Source of the DNA: Geomonas sp. Red32
Lineage (GTDB): Bacteria; Desulfobacterota; Desulfuromonadia; Geobacterales; Geobacteraceae
Length of the DNA stretch: 64,000 nucleotides
Assembly: GCF_023652955.1 (NCBI RefSeq)
Contig: NZ_JAKLOY010000005.1
Location: forward strand, 186,001 to 250,000
Direction: 5' to 3'
The notes under the pieces are model-generated. The model ran no database searches. It had not been told where the DNA came from and saw nothing but the letters and a program-made list of their open reading frames with translations. The position numbers and the translations under genes were made by a program. Each line of letters opens with the position of its first letter. Position 1 is the stretch's first letter. Positions 18,051-28,050 of this stretch are shown one piece after another.

Positions 18051-19559
18051 TCAGTTCGCGTTGGCGCCCAGAGCGCGGCGGATTTTGTGGAAGATGGCGG
18101 GGACCATCTCGGCCTTCGCTTTGTCGCAGAGCGCCCAGAAGGAGAAGGCCCCAACGGCGAGGGTGATGAGGGAATTGATTGCCAGGTGGAACGGGCCGGA
18201 TAAAAGGTAGGGAGTGAGGAAGACCGTGCAGGTTGAGATGCTGAAGATCGCCGCGATGCGAAGGTTGGCTGTAGTGAATAGGAAACCGTAGTTGAAGTGG
18301 TCGACCAGGAAGATCAGCAGCCAATAGGCGAGGTTCATGGCGAAGAAGGCCATGCCGATGCCCGGGACGCCGAAGCGCTTCATCGCCAGCCAGGCGAGGG
18401 TCAGCAGGGTCAGGTTCGCGAAGAGCTCGGTCAGAAAGAAGAGTTTGCCGTTTCCCTTCGCCCGCAGCATGAATCCCATCGGCCAGGAAACCACTTGGAG
18501 CAGAACTCCCAGCACCTGCCACTTGAGGACCTCCGCCGCCAGGGTGAACTTGCTCGAATAGAAGATCACGATCACCAGCGGGGCGAAGGTCATGATGGCC
18601 AAGATTCCCGGCACCGCCAGCAGCAGCCCGATTTCGATCTGCTTGTTGATAAGGGTCGTGCAGGCGTCGTGATCGTGGGAAACGGCGGAGAGCCGCGGGT
18701 AGAAGTCGGTGAGCATGGCGTTGAGGATCACCCCCACGTAGACGAGGGAGAGGGTGGTCGAAGCGTGGTAGGCCCCCGCAGCCGGAAGGCCCATCTCGCG
18801 GACGATCAGCACCCGCAAGAGGTACTGGGTCCCGGCGGACATCAGCGCCCCCGACATCAGGGCGAGCCCCAGCTTGAGAAGCGGCCGGGCGTCTTGCAGG
18901 ATGCTCCGCCAGTTCGTCGCCACCGCCGGGATCGGGATGCGCGAGCTGTACCACCAGGATGCGAGAAAGGCGGTTGCCGAGACGATGACCAGGTAGAGTA
19001 CGATGCCGCGCTCGCCCAGGAAGTAGATGGCGGGGACGCTCAGGACGGTGCCAAGCAAGGCGCCGCAGATGCTGACTTTGGCCAGATCGGCGATCCGCCG
19101 CATCCCCTGGATGAGAGCGGTCTGGCCGGCGGAGACCGCTCCGAAGAAGACGGTCAACGATAAAAGGGCGACGTCGACCGCATGTCCCGCGTGCCCGAAG
19201 GTGAGGCTGCTGATCCCCGAGCGGAAGATGAGCGTGACGGCGAGCCCGGCGAGGCCGAAAAGGAGCGCCATCCTTTGGACCGCCTTCACCGTCCGCGCGA
19301 CCGCCACCGGATCCCCCGCCCCGAAGGCGCCCGCAATCTGCCGTACTCCGCTGTCCCCAACGCCCATCCCCGAAAGGGTGCCGACCACGTTGGTTATGGT
19401 GATGTAGATGCCGGTGAGCCCCATTCCCGCCGGACCGAGAAGGATGGCGATGGCCTTGGTACGGACGATCCCCAGCAACGAGTTCACGATAGAAGAGGCC
19501 CCCATCACGAAGGTCGATTTCAGGATCTGCCGGTCGGTCTTTCCGGAGGTCTCTTCCAT
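18051..19559 (-). CDS. Wzx-like O-antigen/exopolysaccharide flippase
   Basis: A 502-residue polytopic inner-membrane protein with about 14 helices, of the MATE/Wzx polysaccharide translocase type. It opens ILKSTFVMGASSIVNSLLGI, followed by RTKAIAILLGPAGMGLTGIY, the N-terminal hallmark of O-antigen flippases. It should move the undecaprenyl-linked repeat unit across the membrane for polymerisation. It is the last gene of the 16-gene operon, 55 bases after the Wzy-like gene. The ATG at 19559 follows AAAGGTAAC; a longer reading adds a non-homologous Arg/Pro-rich stretch. Confidence 0.88.
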   Translation of the reverse strand: MEETSGKTDRQILKSTFVMGASSIVNSLLGIVRTKAIAILLGPAGMGLTGIYITITNVVGTLSGMGVGDSGVRQIAGAFGAGDPVAVARTVKAVQRMALLFGLAGLAVTLIFRSGISSLTFGHAGHAVDVALLSLTVFFGAVSAGQTALIQGMRRIADLAKVSICGALLGTVLSVPAIYFLGERGIVLYLVIVSATAFLASWWYSSRIPIPAVATNWRSILQDARPLLKLGLALMSGALMSAGTQYLLRVLIVREMGLPAAGAYHASTTLSLVYVGVILNAMLTDFYPRLSAVSHDHDACTTLINKQIEIGLLLAVPGILAIMTFAPLVIVIFYSSKFTLAAEVLKWQVLGVLLQVVSWPMGFMLRAKGNGKLFFLTELFANLTLLTLAWLAMKRFGVPGIGMAFFAMNLAYWLLIFLVDHFNYGFLFTTANLRIAAIFSISTCTVFLTPYLLSGPFHLAINSLITLAVGAFSFWALCDKAKAEMVPAIFHKIRRALGANAN

Positions 19560-19614
19560 GAAGTTACCTTTGTTCTGCCCGTGCCCGGCGGGGGAACGCC
19601 CCTCGCCGCTGCCC

Positions 19615-21024
19615 TTATTCCCTGATCGGGCGGGGAGACGTCGATTTGCAAGGGAGGGTACCGGCCGCCCGCCTGGCCGCGAGGGACCAGCCGGCCGAGG
19701 TAGGGAGCTCTTCGCTTGTCCGGTAGTCACAGGAGAAATCGACTGCTGCCAGGAGGAACATGAACCAGACCAGGTTCAGCCGGTTGAACATGGTCTCGCT
19801 CAGGTTGTAGAAAAGCGAGATGACGAAGGCGGAGAAGAGCAGCAGCGCGAAGTTGCTGCCGTCGAGCACCTGGCGGCGGACCTTCCCTGCGGTGGCGGCA
19901 ATGACACAGAGCAGGAGGGCAAGACCGATGAGTCCGCCGTTGAGATAGGTGTCGAGGTACCCGTTGTGGGCCTGGATGATGTTGTGAAACTGTCCCATCA
20001 TGGAGGGCTTCAGCCAAAAACTGCTGTAGCCGGTGCCGATCAGCGGATCGACCTGCTCGCTCAATAGTCCGGCCCAGATGTCGGTCCTGCCGGTGAAGGT
20101 GATGTCCTTGTCCACCGACTTGACCAGCATATCGGTGAAATCGGTGAAGACGAAAAGGGTGGCCAGCGTGCACCCTCCGAGCAGGCTGTAGAGTCCCAGG
20201 TGCCTGATCTGGCTGCGGAAACCGGCAAAGCGCATTAGGATCAGAATGGTGCTCCCGCCGGCCAGACAGAGGAGAGCGGTGGCACTGCGGGCGATCACGA
20301 TCAGGTAACCGATCAGGATCAGGAGCGTCCCTCTCACCAGCAGATCGGCGAACTTCCCCTTCCGGAATTCGTGAAGCATCAACTCCACGAATTCCCACAC
20401 CAGGAAGAGCCCGGAGACCGCCAGCACCACGCCAAGCTCATTCTTGTCGGTGGTGATGGCTACGTAGAGGATGTCCCCGGTCTGGGGATTGTAGGAGAGG
20501 CCGTACTCGGGGAAGTACAGGATCAGCAGCACGGAGAGCGGGACAGCACAGCAGACGTAACGGGAGAGGACCGCCCGGAAGGCCCCCACCGGATCGGCCT
20601 CGGTGAACAGAACGAGGATCATGATCAGGTTGCCGAGATCCTTCACCAGGCGCTTGAAGCTGACGAAGGGAAAGTCGGACCAGACGATGCTGACTCCGCA
20701 GTAGCAGAAGAAAAGAGCCAGCCACGGGTTTGCCGAGATCACCTTCCACCAGTTGATGGAACGGCGGTAAAGGGCGAAGGCTCCGAGGCAGATCAGGGAA
20801 AGGTAGATGTTGCGGTCGAGGGGGCTCCCCTCGATGTAGTTGTCGAGGCTGTCCATGTTGGCTTCGGCCCCGAACCAGTAGCCGGCTGACTTCGACCCGA
20901 TCACCACCACCCAGATAAAAACCACCCACGTCCCCCACGAAGGCACGGGGCGAAGCTTCCGATCCCTCCAAAAGACGATCAGGATAAAGACGAGGCAGGC
21001 TGCCAGGGCGGCGTATCTCTCCAT
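19615..21024 (-). CDS. O-antigen ligase/polymerase (Wzy-like) membrane protein
   Basis: A 469-residue membrane protein with about 11 helices of the O-antigen ligase/ExoQ family (Wzy_C). The large periplasmic loop has TFTGRTDIWAGLL and then HNIIQAHNGYLDTYLNGGLI, the Arg and His motifs of the family. In an exopolysaccharide operon with a Wzx flippase and Wzz/Wza genes it most likely polymerises repeat units. A ligase role cannot be excluded from sequence. The C-terminal tail after about residue 440 is hydrophilic. Confidence 0.85.
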   Translation of the reverse strand: MERYAALAACLVFILIVFWRDRKLRPVPSWGTWVVFIWVVVIGSKSAGYWFGAEANMDSLDNYIEGSPLDRNIYLSLICLGAFALYRRSINWWKVISANPWLALFFCYCGVSIVWSDFPFVSFKRLVKDLGNLIMILVLFTEADPVGAFRAVLSRYVCCAVPLSVLLILYFPEYGLSYNPQTGDILYVAITTDKNELGVVLAVSGLFLVWEFVELMLHEFRKGKFADLLVRGTLLILIGYLIVIARSATALLCLAGGSTILILMRFAGFRSQIRHLGLYSLLGGCTLATLFVFTDFTDMLVKSVDKDITFTGRTDIWAGLLSEQVDPLIGTGYSSFWLKPSMMGQFHNIIQAHNGYLDTYLNGGLIGLALLLCVIAATAGKVRRQVLDGSNFALLLFSAFVISLFYNLSETMFNRLNLVWFMFLLAAVDFSCDYRTSEELPTSAGWSLAARRAAGTLPCKSTSPRPIRE

Positions 21025-21145
21025 AAAATATGCACCTCCTACTCACCCCGCCTTTCAACTCGGGACGGAATGAGCCGGACAAAGGGACCGGCACCTGACG
21101 GAGGCGGTCCCCTTACTCCCCCCCCTGCAACGGCGAGAGAGTTTA

Positions 21146-22051
21146 CTACTTGTAAACACGGAACGGGGTCAGCCGGAAAAAGGCCAGCAAGAGACCGGCG
21201 TGATCGCAGCATTTCACCAGGTAGCGCATGAAGTGGTGGTCACCGGCCAATCGCAGGAAGGGAAGGGAGCAAAGATAGACGGGGAGCGCGACCAGGGCCT
21301 TCATCACCCCGCTCCGTCTGAGTTCCGGGAACTTGTAGGAGATGTTGCCCCGATGGAGCGCCCTCCTGCAGATGTAGCTCCGCTTCAGCCGCCATTCCGG
21401 AACCATTTCGTAGACCTCGGCCTCGTTGCACCAGACGAAGTGCGCCCCCTTGTCGGTTTTCCTGCGGAAGAAGTCCACGTCCTCTCCCCCGGAGCCGAAT
21501 TCGGCGCGGAAGGGAAGCTCCGGCCCCTGCAAGAGCTCGGCCCGCAGCATGACGTTGGAGGTCCTCATGTCCAAAAGGGTGATCCAGAACCCGGTGGCAT
21601 GGGTGGGGCGCTCGAAGAACTTCCCCTTCCTAAGCCACCCGGGGGGATCGCTTTCGAAGTAGGGGATCACAGGACCCAGGACGCCGTCGGCACCGGTGAC
21701 GGTGCAGAGGTGCAACAGTTCCTTGAGCCAGGTCGGGGAGGGATATTCGTCATCGTCGATGAAGGCGATGAAATCGCCCCGGGCATTGGCGACAGCGCGG
21801 TTACGGGCCAGGGCGATGTTCCGTTCCGGCTCCACGCAGTAAAGGATGGGGATTTCCGGTCCGAGGGCGGCGGCGAAGTTGAGGACAATGTCGCGGGCGG
21901 ACTGGGCGGCGTCGTTGTCAGAGATCACGATCGAGTAGGTAAACTCGCCTCCCGTCTCCTGGCGCGCCAGCTCCTCCAGCAGCCGAAGCAGGAGATCCGG
22001 CCGCTTAAAGGTGCAGACACAGACGCTTATGTGTTCCACTCCGCCTTTCAT
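21146..22051 (-). CDS. family 2 glycosyltransferase
   Basis: A 301-residue GT-A fold glycosyltransferase. ISVCVCTFKRPDLLLRLLEE is the N-terminal nucleotide-binding start, FIAFIDDDEYPSPTWL carries the metal-binding DxD, and FGSGGEDVDFFRR holds the ED pair that supplies the catalytic base. The C-terminal end has a hydrophobic stretch (LVALPVYLCSLPFL) that may tether it to the membrane. It starts with GAGGAG upstream, 8 bases after the acyltransferase gene. Donor sugar and acceptor are unknown. Confidence 0.88.
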   Translation of the reverse strand: MKGGVEHISVCVCTFKRPDLLLRLLEELARQETGGEFTYSIVISDNDAAQSARDIVLNFAAALGPEIPILYCVEPERNIALARNRAVANARGDFIAFIDDDEYPSPTWLKELLHLCTVTGADGVLGPVIPYFESDPPGWLRKGKFFERPTHATGFWITLLDMRTSNVMLRAELLQGPELPFRAEFGSGGEDVDFFRRKTDKGAHFVWCNEAEVYEMVPEWRLKRSYICRRALHRGNISYKFPELRRSGVMKALVALPVYLCSLPFLRLAGDHHFMRYLVKCCDHAGLLLAFFRLTPFRVYK

Positions 22052-22059
22052 GGCACTCC

Positions 22060-22992
22060 TCAGCCGATCGGGTATTCATCGACTCCGCACAGGTTGGCGG
22101 CCACCCCCACCAGGAGGCTCACCCGCTTCGGCTCCATCCGGACCGCATTCCACCGGTTGCGGATCTCGACCGCCGCGTCGACCACCCGTTGCGGCAGCAG
22201 GTCCCTCATCTCCCGGTGCAATTTAAGGTTCAGGGCCAGCCGGCCCCGCAGATTTAGGGGGATGAAATATCTCGGCACCTCGACCGCCTTAAAGGCGTTG
22301 TGCTTTTTGAACTCCCCCAGGCCACGCCGGCTCCAGGTGCTGTAGTGCAGGTGCCGAACCCCTTTCTCGGCGCAAAGCTCGACAGCTTTGGCCATCAGCG
22401 CGTTGGTCGGCGCCTTGTCGCGGTGCGCGATCTTGGAGATGATCTGCATCAGGTGGGAGACCCCTTGGTCGTGCACGAGCTTTATGAAACCGATCAGCTC
22501 CTCGTCGAGATAGGCGCCGATGAACTGGCTGCGGTCAAGGAAGCTGCTGTGCTCATCCCTGAGGGTCTCGATGCTCTTGAGGTAGTGACGAAACCGTTTC
22601 CCCTGCCGCACAGGAGACTCGTCGTAGATCTCCTTGATGCCGCGGATGAGGTCGTCGTCGAAGGGGATTAGCCGCACCTCGACCCTGGCCTTTTGTGCAC
22701 GGCGGATCATGTTCCTGGTCTTGTCGTTGATCTGTTTCTTCCACCACTCCTCGTAGCTGGCGATCTCGAGGACGGCGACCTCGTCGTACTCGACGTGGAA
22801 GTCGTAGCGCGGGACGTTGTCGGGGAATCTCTGGACGAAGGTGAAAAGGTCGGCTCCCCCCGGCAGCGATCTCACCGCCTCGACGAACGGGTAGGGATCG
22901 TCCACCCATTCATAGTATTCGGCCTCCAGCCGCGCAATGCGCGGAAACCGGCCGCTCACCGTGATCCCTATGCCATGGACCACCTTACCCAT
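22060..22992 (-). CDS. GNAT/FemAB-like acyltransferase
   Basis: A 310-residue protein of the GNAT/FemAB-like acyltransferase group found in exopolysaccharide clusters. Typical parts are WKKQINDKTRNMIRRAQK, a basic segment found in FemAB-type proteins, and the split acetyltransferase core QFIGAYLDEELIGFIKLVHD and HLMQIISKIAHRDKAPTNAL. It probably adds an acyl or aminoacyl group to the sugar chain or its lipid carrier. The start at 22992 is preferred because AAGGAGAG precedes it; an ATG eight codons earlier has no such site. Confidence 0.72.
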   Translation of the reverse strand: MGKVVHGIGITVSGRFPRIARLEAEYYEWVDDPYPFVEAVRSLPGGADLFTFVQRFPDNVPRYDFHVEYDEVAVLEIASYEEWWKKQINDKTRNMIRRAQKARVEVRLIPFDDDLIRGIKEIYDESPVRQGKRFRHYLKSIETLRDEHSSFLDRSQFIGAYLDEELIGFIKLVHDQGVSHLMQIISKIAHRDKAPTNALMAKAVELCAEKGVRHLHYSTWSRRGLGEFKKHNAFKAVEVPRYFIPLNLRGRLALNLKLHREMRDLLPQRVVDAAVEIRNRWNAVRMEPKRVSLLVGVAANLCGVDEYPIG

Positions 22993-23043
22993 TATGTCTC
23001 TCCTTGACGCCGGCATCCTTCAAGGCTGCCGCCTTCGCCGTGG

Positions 23044-24072
23044 TCATGCCGCGGGAAACGAAGGCAATGGGCGGTCGCCTACCACCTGCCTCATGTAACG
23101 GTCGTACAGGATGAGGGCCGACTGCTTCGTCCCCCTGACCGCGCTGGCGATTCCCTTGGCTGCCTTGAATCCGAGAATGTCGATGAGAAATGAGAACTTC
23201 GGCCCCAACTGGGGTGGACTCAGCGTGCCACCGAGTTGCTCCGCCAGCACGGAGAGCTCCTCAAACATTAATCTTTCTTCAGGATAGAAGTATATCAGAT
23301 TGGTCTGCAGGTACCTCAAAGCCGCCGAACGTGCCCGCACACTGTCCTCCAGCCGGAGCAGGTAATCGATGAGCAGCCGGTAAGAGAGCTGCAGCGACCG
23401 GCAGGCCCGGTGGTTGATGACCTTGCTGAGACTCCCCGCGTTGGCCTGGCGATACAAGGAATAGGCGCCGGAGACGAACTTGACCCCATGGGAAGCGGCC
23501 ACCAGCCGGCCGAAGTACTCGCCGTCGTCGTTCAGGGTGAGCCTCACATCCCACGGCCCTACCGCGTCGGTGAGCCGGCGGCTCACCAGCCAGACGGCGG
23601 GAAACAGGGAGTCGTCGTGATTGAATTTCCGCAGGTACCAGTCGACTGGCCTGAGGTCGTGCCAGAGCGAGTTGGTCTGCAGCCGGGCCTTGGAGGTCCG
23701 GTAAAAGAAGGTTCCGAAGCCGGAGCAGTAGAGAAGGGAGTCATCCCCCTGGAGGTGAAACTCGCGCAGCTGCCGCTCGATCTTGTCGGGGACCAGCAGG
23801 TCGTCGGCATCGAGCCATTGGACGAAGTCTCCCTGGGCGATGCTCAAGGCGCGGTTGCGGGCCGCGCAGGCGCCGGCGTTCTCCTGGGTCACGATCTTCA
23901 CGTTGGTGGACTGGAAGTGGCTGGCGATCTCGCGGGTAGCGTCGGTTGAGCCGTCGTCGACGACGATGACCTCTTTCTTGGGCCAGCTCTGGTTCACCGC
24001 CGAAGTGAGCGTCTCTTCGATCCACTTTTCCGCGTTGAAGGCAGGTATTAGAATCGACACCAGAGGTTCCAT
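23044..24072 (-). CDS. family 2 glycosyltransferase
   Basis: A 342-residue GT-A glycosyltransferase. LVSILIPAFNAEKWIEETL, then VIVVDDGSTDATREIA are the nucleotide-binding strand and first acidic site; DFVQWLDADDLL holds the metal-binding acidic triad. LNDDGEYFGRLVAA marks the acceptor side. The remaining C-terminal 120 residues are helical and hydrophilic. It has a weak ribosome site (GGGGGCGCC). It lies within the operon between asnB and the acyltransferase. Confidence 0.88.
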   Translation of the reverse strand: MEPLVSILIPAFNAEKWIEETLTSAVNQSWPKKEVIVVDDGSTDATREIASHFQSTNVKIVTQENAGACAARNRALSIAQGDFVQWLDADDLLVPDKIERQLREFHLQGDDSLLYCSGFGTFFYRTSKARLQTNSLWHDLRPVDWYLRKFNHDDSLFPAVWLVSRRLTDAVGPWDVRLTLNDDGEYFGRLVAASHGVKFVSGAYSLYRQANAGSLSKVINHRACRSLQLSYRLLIDYLLRLEDSVRARSAALRYLQTNLIYFYPEERLMFEELSVLAEQLGGTLSPPQLGPKFSFLIDILGFKAAKGIASAVRGTKQSALILYDRYMRQVVGDRPLPSFPAA

Positions 24073-24106
24073 GGCGCCCCCGCAGGTGGCCGGAATCGGC
24101 GACCGG

Positions 24107-25972
24107 TCAACTTTTCATGAAAGTCCGGTGCCACATCTCGAAGGAGATGAGCAAGTAAAGGTGCCGGATGAACTCCTCCCTCCTCTCGGTGTGCATCTTG
24201 ATCAGCCACCTCACGTATTCGGGGTCGAAGAAGCGGTGGATGGAGGAATCGGGGGCGAGCAGGCAGTCGTTCACGTAGTCGTTCAGGCCGCTTCGCAGCC
24301 ACTCGTTGATCGGGTTGGCAAATCCCTTTTTCTTCCGGTAGACGATCTCCTTCGGGAGCCATTTCTCCACCGCCTTCTTGTGCAGGTACTTCCCTTGCAC
24401 TCCGTGGAGCTTCCACTGCGGCGGAAGGGATTCGACGAACTCCACCACCCGGTAATCGAGGAAGGGTACCCGGGTCTCCAGGGAGTTGGCCATGGCGGTC
24501 TTGTCGTTCACCATCAGCAGATCGTCGGGGAGATTGGCGCGGGTATCGATGTAGAGCATCTGGCTCAGCGGGTCGAGATCGCTCACCTGGCGCTGGAGGT
24601 GCCCAAGCGGCGAGTTGTCCTCACCGCCCTCGGCCCGCACCTCCTCCTTCACCCACTGCCGGAAGAGCTGCTCCCTCATCTCCTTACTGAAGAACGAGTA
24701 GACCTTGGTGAAGCGCCCCATGACCTCGGGCTCGTCGAGGGAGACCACTCCCCGTTTCATCCACTCGCTCCGCGGCATGGCGAGGACCACTCTTTTGAGG
24801 AGCGCCCGGACCGCTGCCGGAAGGCGGCGATAGGAGGTGGAGAGCTTGACACCGAGGTAGCGGCGGTATCCCGCCCACGGCTCGTCGGCCCCCTGCCCGG
24901 TCAGCGCTACCTTCACTTTTTGGCTGGTCAGGTAGCTTACGAAGTAAAAGGCGGCGGCGGTTTCGTTACCCACCGGTTCCTCGAGGTCCCAGAGGTAGTT
25001 GCGGTAGTAGTTGCGGTAGTCGGAGGGGGAAATGATCAGCTCCTCGTGACAGGTCCCGAACCGTTCAGCGGTCCGGTGGGCATCGTCGGTTTCGTTGGTC
25101 TCCGCGCCCCCCTCGAACCCGAGGGTAAAGGTGCGGATGGCGGAAGGGATGTGCCTGGCCATCACGGCGAGGATCGCACCGGAGTCGATCCCGGAGCTGA
25201 GGAAAAGGCCGACCGGGACGTCACTTCTCAGCTGGATGCGGATGGCATCCTCGAGAAGCTGCTGGTACTGCTCGATGGCGTCGGGCTCGCGTAGCCGCGT
25301 GATGATCCGGGGCCGCCAGGTCCAGAACCGCCGCACGGCGATACCTTCTTTCCCTGCGATCAAGAGGTGCCCCGGGGGTAGCTTGAGGATACCCTTGAAG
25401 AGGGTCTTGGGTGAGGGGACGTACCGGTAGGTGAAGAGATCGCCGAGGCTCGCCAGGTCCACCTCGCGCGGGCACTCCGGGCTACGGAGCAGAGCCTTGA
25501 TCTCAGAGGCGAAGAAGAGGGTGGTACCGGCGGTGAAGTAATAGAGCGGCTTGATCCCGAGGTGGTCGCGGGCGAGCAGGATACGCTGCGATGAGGCGTC
25601 CCAGAGGGCGAAGGCAAACATGCCGTTGAAGCGGTCGAGACACCCCTCCCCCCACTCCTCATAGCCATGGAGGATGACCTCGGTATCGGAGGCGGTCTTG
25701 AAGTGATGTCCCTTCTTTTCCAGCGCCGCCTTCAGCTCGATGTAGTTGTATATCTCCCCGTTGAACACCACCTGGAGACGGTCGTCCTCATTGGACATCG
25801 GCTGGCAGCCGGAATCGAGATCGATGATGCTCAGCCTGCGGTGGCCGAGACCAATGCCGGGAGCGACGAATGCCCCTGCGCCGTCCGGCCCGCGATGGGT
25901 CATGCTGGCCATCATGCTCTCCAGCAGGCTCCGCTCCACCACGCCGCCGTATATCCCGCAGATACCGCACAT
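24107..25972 (-). CDS. asnB: asparagine synthase-type glutamine amidotransferase
   Basis: A 621-residue two-domain enzyme. The N-terminal Ntn glutaminase begins MCGICGIYGG with catalytic Cys2 and contains HRRLSIIDL and FNGEIYNY. The synthetase domain has the ATP-binding loop VGLFLSSGIDSGAI (SGGxDS type, here SSGIDS) and ALTGQGADEPWAGYRRY. In polysaccharide operons such enzymes may amidate uronic-acid sugars rather than make asparagine; here a diamino-uronate trio lies in the same operon, which favours that idea. The gene follows its upstream neighbour by 10 bases and starts after GAGGTAACC. Confidence 0.9.
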   Translation of the reverse strand: MCGICGIYGGVVERSLLESMMASMTHRGPDGAGAFVAPGIGLGHRRLSIIDLDSGCQPMSNEDDRLQVVFNGEIYNYIELKAALEKKGHHFKTASDTEVILHGYEEWGEGCLDRFNGMFAFALWDASSQRILLARDHLGIKPLYYFTAGTTLFFASEIKALLRSPECPREVDLASLGDLFTYRYVPSPKTLFKGILKLPPGHLLIAGKEGIAVRRFWTWRPRIITRLREPDAIEQYQQLLEDAIRIQLRSDVPVGLFLSSGIDSGAILAVMARHIPSAIRTFTLGFEGGAETNETDDAHRTAERFGTCHEELIISPSDYRNYYRNYLWDLEEPVGNETAAAFYFVSYLTSQKVKVALTGQGADEPWAGYRRYLGVKLSTSYRRLPAAVRALLKRVVLAMPRSEWMKRGVVSLDEPEVMGRFTKVYSFFSKEMREQLFRQWVKEEVRAEGGEDNSPLGHLQRQVSDLDPLSQMLYIDTRANLPDDLLMVNDKTAMANSLETRVPFLDYRVVEFVESLPPQWKLHGVQGKYLHKKAVEKWLPKEIVYRKKKGFANPINEWLRSGLNDYVNDCLLAPDSSIHRFFDPEYVRWLIKMHTERREEFIRHLYLLISFEMWHRTFMKS

Positions 25973-25982
25973 GGTTACCTCG

Positions 25983-26858
25983 TCAGCCCCAGAAGGCGCC
26001 CCGTTTGAGTCTGCTGGCCAGCAGTGCGTTGTAGCGGGCAGCCTCCTCCCGGGTCACCAGACGCTTCCCGGTGCCGGCCGCCGTCAGGTATCCCCACATC
26101 ATCAGGACCCCGTGAAGGATCGGCGGCCTCCCCACCAGCATCCTCTTCAGCGCCTTGACGAGGAAAAGGTCGGCCCGCCCCCCGGTCAAATAGAAGATCC
26201 GGCCGTGCAGCATGCTGGTCTTGAGCTTCCCGATGCCGCTCCCCTCGCTCTTCAGGTGCTGGAACGGGAGATCGTCAAAGTGGGCGGTCTTCCATCCCCT
26301 CGCCTGTGCCTTGATCTCGTCGAGGGTGTCCCAGCCGAGGGTGGGGGAGAAACCGCCGATCTCCTCGAAGCAGCAGCGGCGTACCATCTTGCTCGCCCCT
26401 GCCGCGTGGTAGGCCGGCATCCGGATCACCGACCACCCGCCCCCCTCCCTTTCCAGGTAGACTCCGGAGGCGATGCCGAGGGTGGGGTCGTCGAGGAAGC
26501 GGCCGGCCAGCCTTTCGAAGTAGTCCGCCGAAAGCCTCAGGTCGCCGTCCAGCTTTACGATGAAGTCGTAATCGAGAGAGGCGAGCCGCTGGGCGCCGCA
26601 GTTGAAGGCGGTCACGACCGGCGGCCCGGGAAAGCGCGTTGCGTTCTTTTTCATCTGCACCAGCTCGATCCAGTCGTGGCGGGCGGCATAGCGCCGGACC
26701 AGGGTGGCGGTCTCGTCGCGTGACCCGTCATCGACGACGACCCAGCGGGCCGGTTTCAGGGTCTGCCGGCAGACCGACTCCAGGGTCTCCACGATGTAGC
26801 TCGCCTCATCCTTCACCGGGGTTACCACCACGTAGCGGGGAGATTGCTCGCGTTCCAT
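25983..26858 (-). CDS. family 2 glycosyltransferase
   Basis: A 291-residue GT-A enzyme. YVVVTPVKDEASYIVETLES opens it, RWVVVDDGSRDETATLV is the first acidic site, and FIVKLDGDLRLSADYFERL carries the DxD motif. The last 60 residues include a hydrophobic patch (GVLMMWGYLTAAG). GAGG precedes the ATG. It lies between the family 4 glycosyltransferase and asnB and should add one sugar of the repeat unit. Confidence 0.88.
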   Translation of the reverse strand: MEREQSPRYVVVTPVKDEASYIVETLESVCRQTLKPARWVVVDDGSRDETATLVRRYAARHDWIELVQMKKNATRFPGPPVVTAFNCGAQRLASLDYDFIVKLDGDLRLSADYFERLAGRFLDDPTLGIASGVYLEREGGGWSVIRMPAYHAAGASKMVRRCCFEEIGGFSPTLGWDTLDEIKAQARGWKTAHFDDLPFQHLKSEGSGIGKLKTSMLHGRIFYLTGGRADLFLVKALKRMLVGRPPILHGVLMMWGYLTAAGTGKRLVTREEAARYNALLASRLKRGAFWG

Positions 26859-26875
26859 CGTTGCCTCGTTGAAGG

Positions 26876-28036
26876 TCAGGCGATCAGGCGTTCCACCAGG
26901 TCAAGGTAGAGGTGCTCGTTCTTGCTCCAGTCGAACTCCTGGACGAAACGTGCCGCGTTGGACACGTAGCTCTCTCGGAGCCCACGGTCCGAAACGAGCT
27001 CCAGGATGCCGGCGGCCAGCGCCTCGGCGTCATCGCAGTCGAAAAAGCGGAGGACGGAGTCGTTGAAGTAATAGGCGTGGACCCGGGTGCGCGAGGCGAT
27101 CACCGGGATCCCCACCGCCATGAATTCGAGGATCTTGGTGCTGAAGGCGTCCCCGCTGAAGCCGTCGTTTCTCTTGGGCTCGACCCCTACGTCGGCGCTC
27201 GCCATTATGCGGGTCATTTCTTCGCTGGAGACCAAGCCGTGGATCACAACCCGCTCGGCGACTCCCAGTTCGGCCACGAGCCTCACCAGCGCCTCCCGCT
27301 CGGTTCCGTCGCCATAAATATGGAGGCGTGCCATGGGGAGCCGGTCGGCCAAGAGGCCCATGGCACGGATGGCCACGTCGACCCCCTGGTGCCAGCTCAG
27401 GGTGCCTGGGTACAAGAGGGTGATCTCTTTGCCGTCGCCCGGGATCCGCCTGGTATGGAACCACCGGGTGTTGGGATAATTCATGATCACCGAGCACTTC
27501 TCCTTGGTGAGCGAGCGGGAGAGCAGGGTCTGGTGCCAGATGTGGTTGGCGACGATGACGTGGTCGGCGAAAGCGCCCGAAGCCCTCTCTACCTTGACCA
27601 GCATCTTGAAGACCAGGGATTCCTGGCTCACCCTGAACTTGGTTGCGTAGAGCTCCGGCACGATGTCGTGGATGTCGAGGATCAGCTTTGCCCCCGCCAG
27701 CTTCGGCACCACGGCGGCAAAGACCTCGAAGTCCGGAATCGAATGAACGTGTATAAGATCGAAGGGATCGGCAAGCTGTTCCTTGGCCAAAAACACTGCG
27801 GAGCGGACCAGGAAGAGGAGCAGCTTATAGAGGTAGCTGAGGCTCGCCCGCTCGTTGATCACCCGCTGCTGGATCCGGTGGACGGTCACCCCGTCAATGA
27901 CCTCCCGCTCGGGCTGCCCCTTCCTCCTCAGGGCGACCACGTCGACCCGGTCCCCCCGTTTGGCCAGGGTGTGAGCGTACCTCTTCACCCGGTTGTCCAG
28001 CTCGTAATAGGTGTAGGCCACCATGCAGGCGCGCAT
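26876..28036 (-). CDS. family 4 (GT-B) glycosyltransferase
   Basis: A 386-residue retaining glycosyltransferase of GT-B fold. FDLIHVHSIPDFEVFAAVVP lies in the acceptor domain. The donor domain has LLYPGTLSWHQGVDVAIRAM, LHIYGDGTEREALVRLV, and VGVEPKRNDGFSGDAFSTKI, in which the E-x7-E family motif is altered. The start at 28036 (MRACMVAYTYYELDNRVKRY) fits the fold start; a longer reading from 28300 would overlap the whole end of the previous gene in another frame. It starts 14 bases after the ATPase gene. Confidence 0.85.
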   Translation of the reverse strand: MRACMVAYTYYELDNRVKRYAHTLAKRGDRVDVVALRRKGQPEREVIDGVTVHRIQQRVINERASLSYLYKLLLFLVRSAVFLAKEQLADPFDLIHVHSIPDFEVFAAVVPKLAGAKLILDIHDIVPELYATKFRVSQESLVFKMLVKVERASGAFADHVIVANHIWHQTLLSRSLTKEKCSVIMNYPNTRWFHTRRIPGDGKEITLLYPGTLSWHQGVDVAIRAMGLLADRLPMARLHIYGDGTEREALVRLVAELGVAERVVIHGLVSSEEMTRIMASADVGVEPKRNDGFSGDAFSTKILEFMAVGIPVIASRTRVHAYYFNDSVLRFFDCDDAEALAAGILELVSDRGLRESYVSNAARFVQEFDWSKNEHLYLDLVERLIA

Positions 28037-28050
28037 CCGGGGCTCCGGGT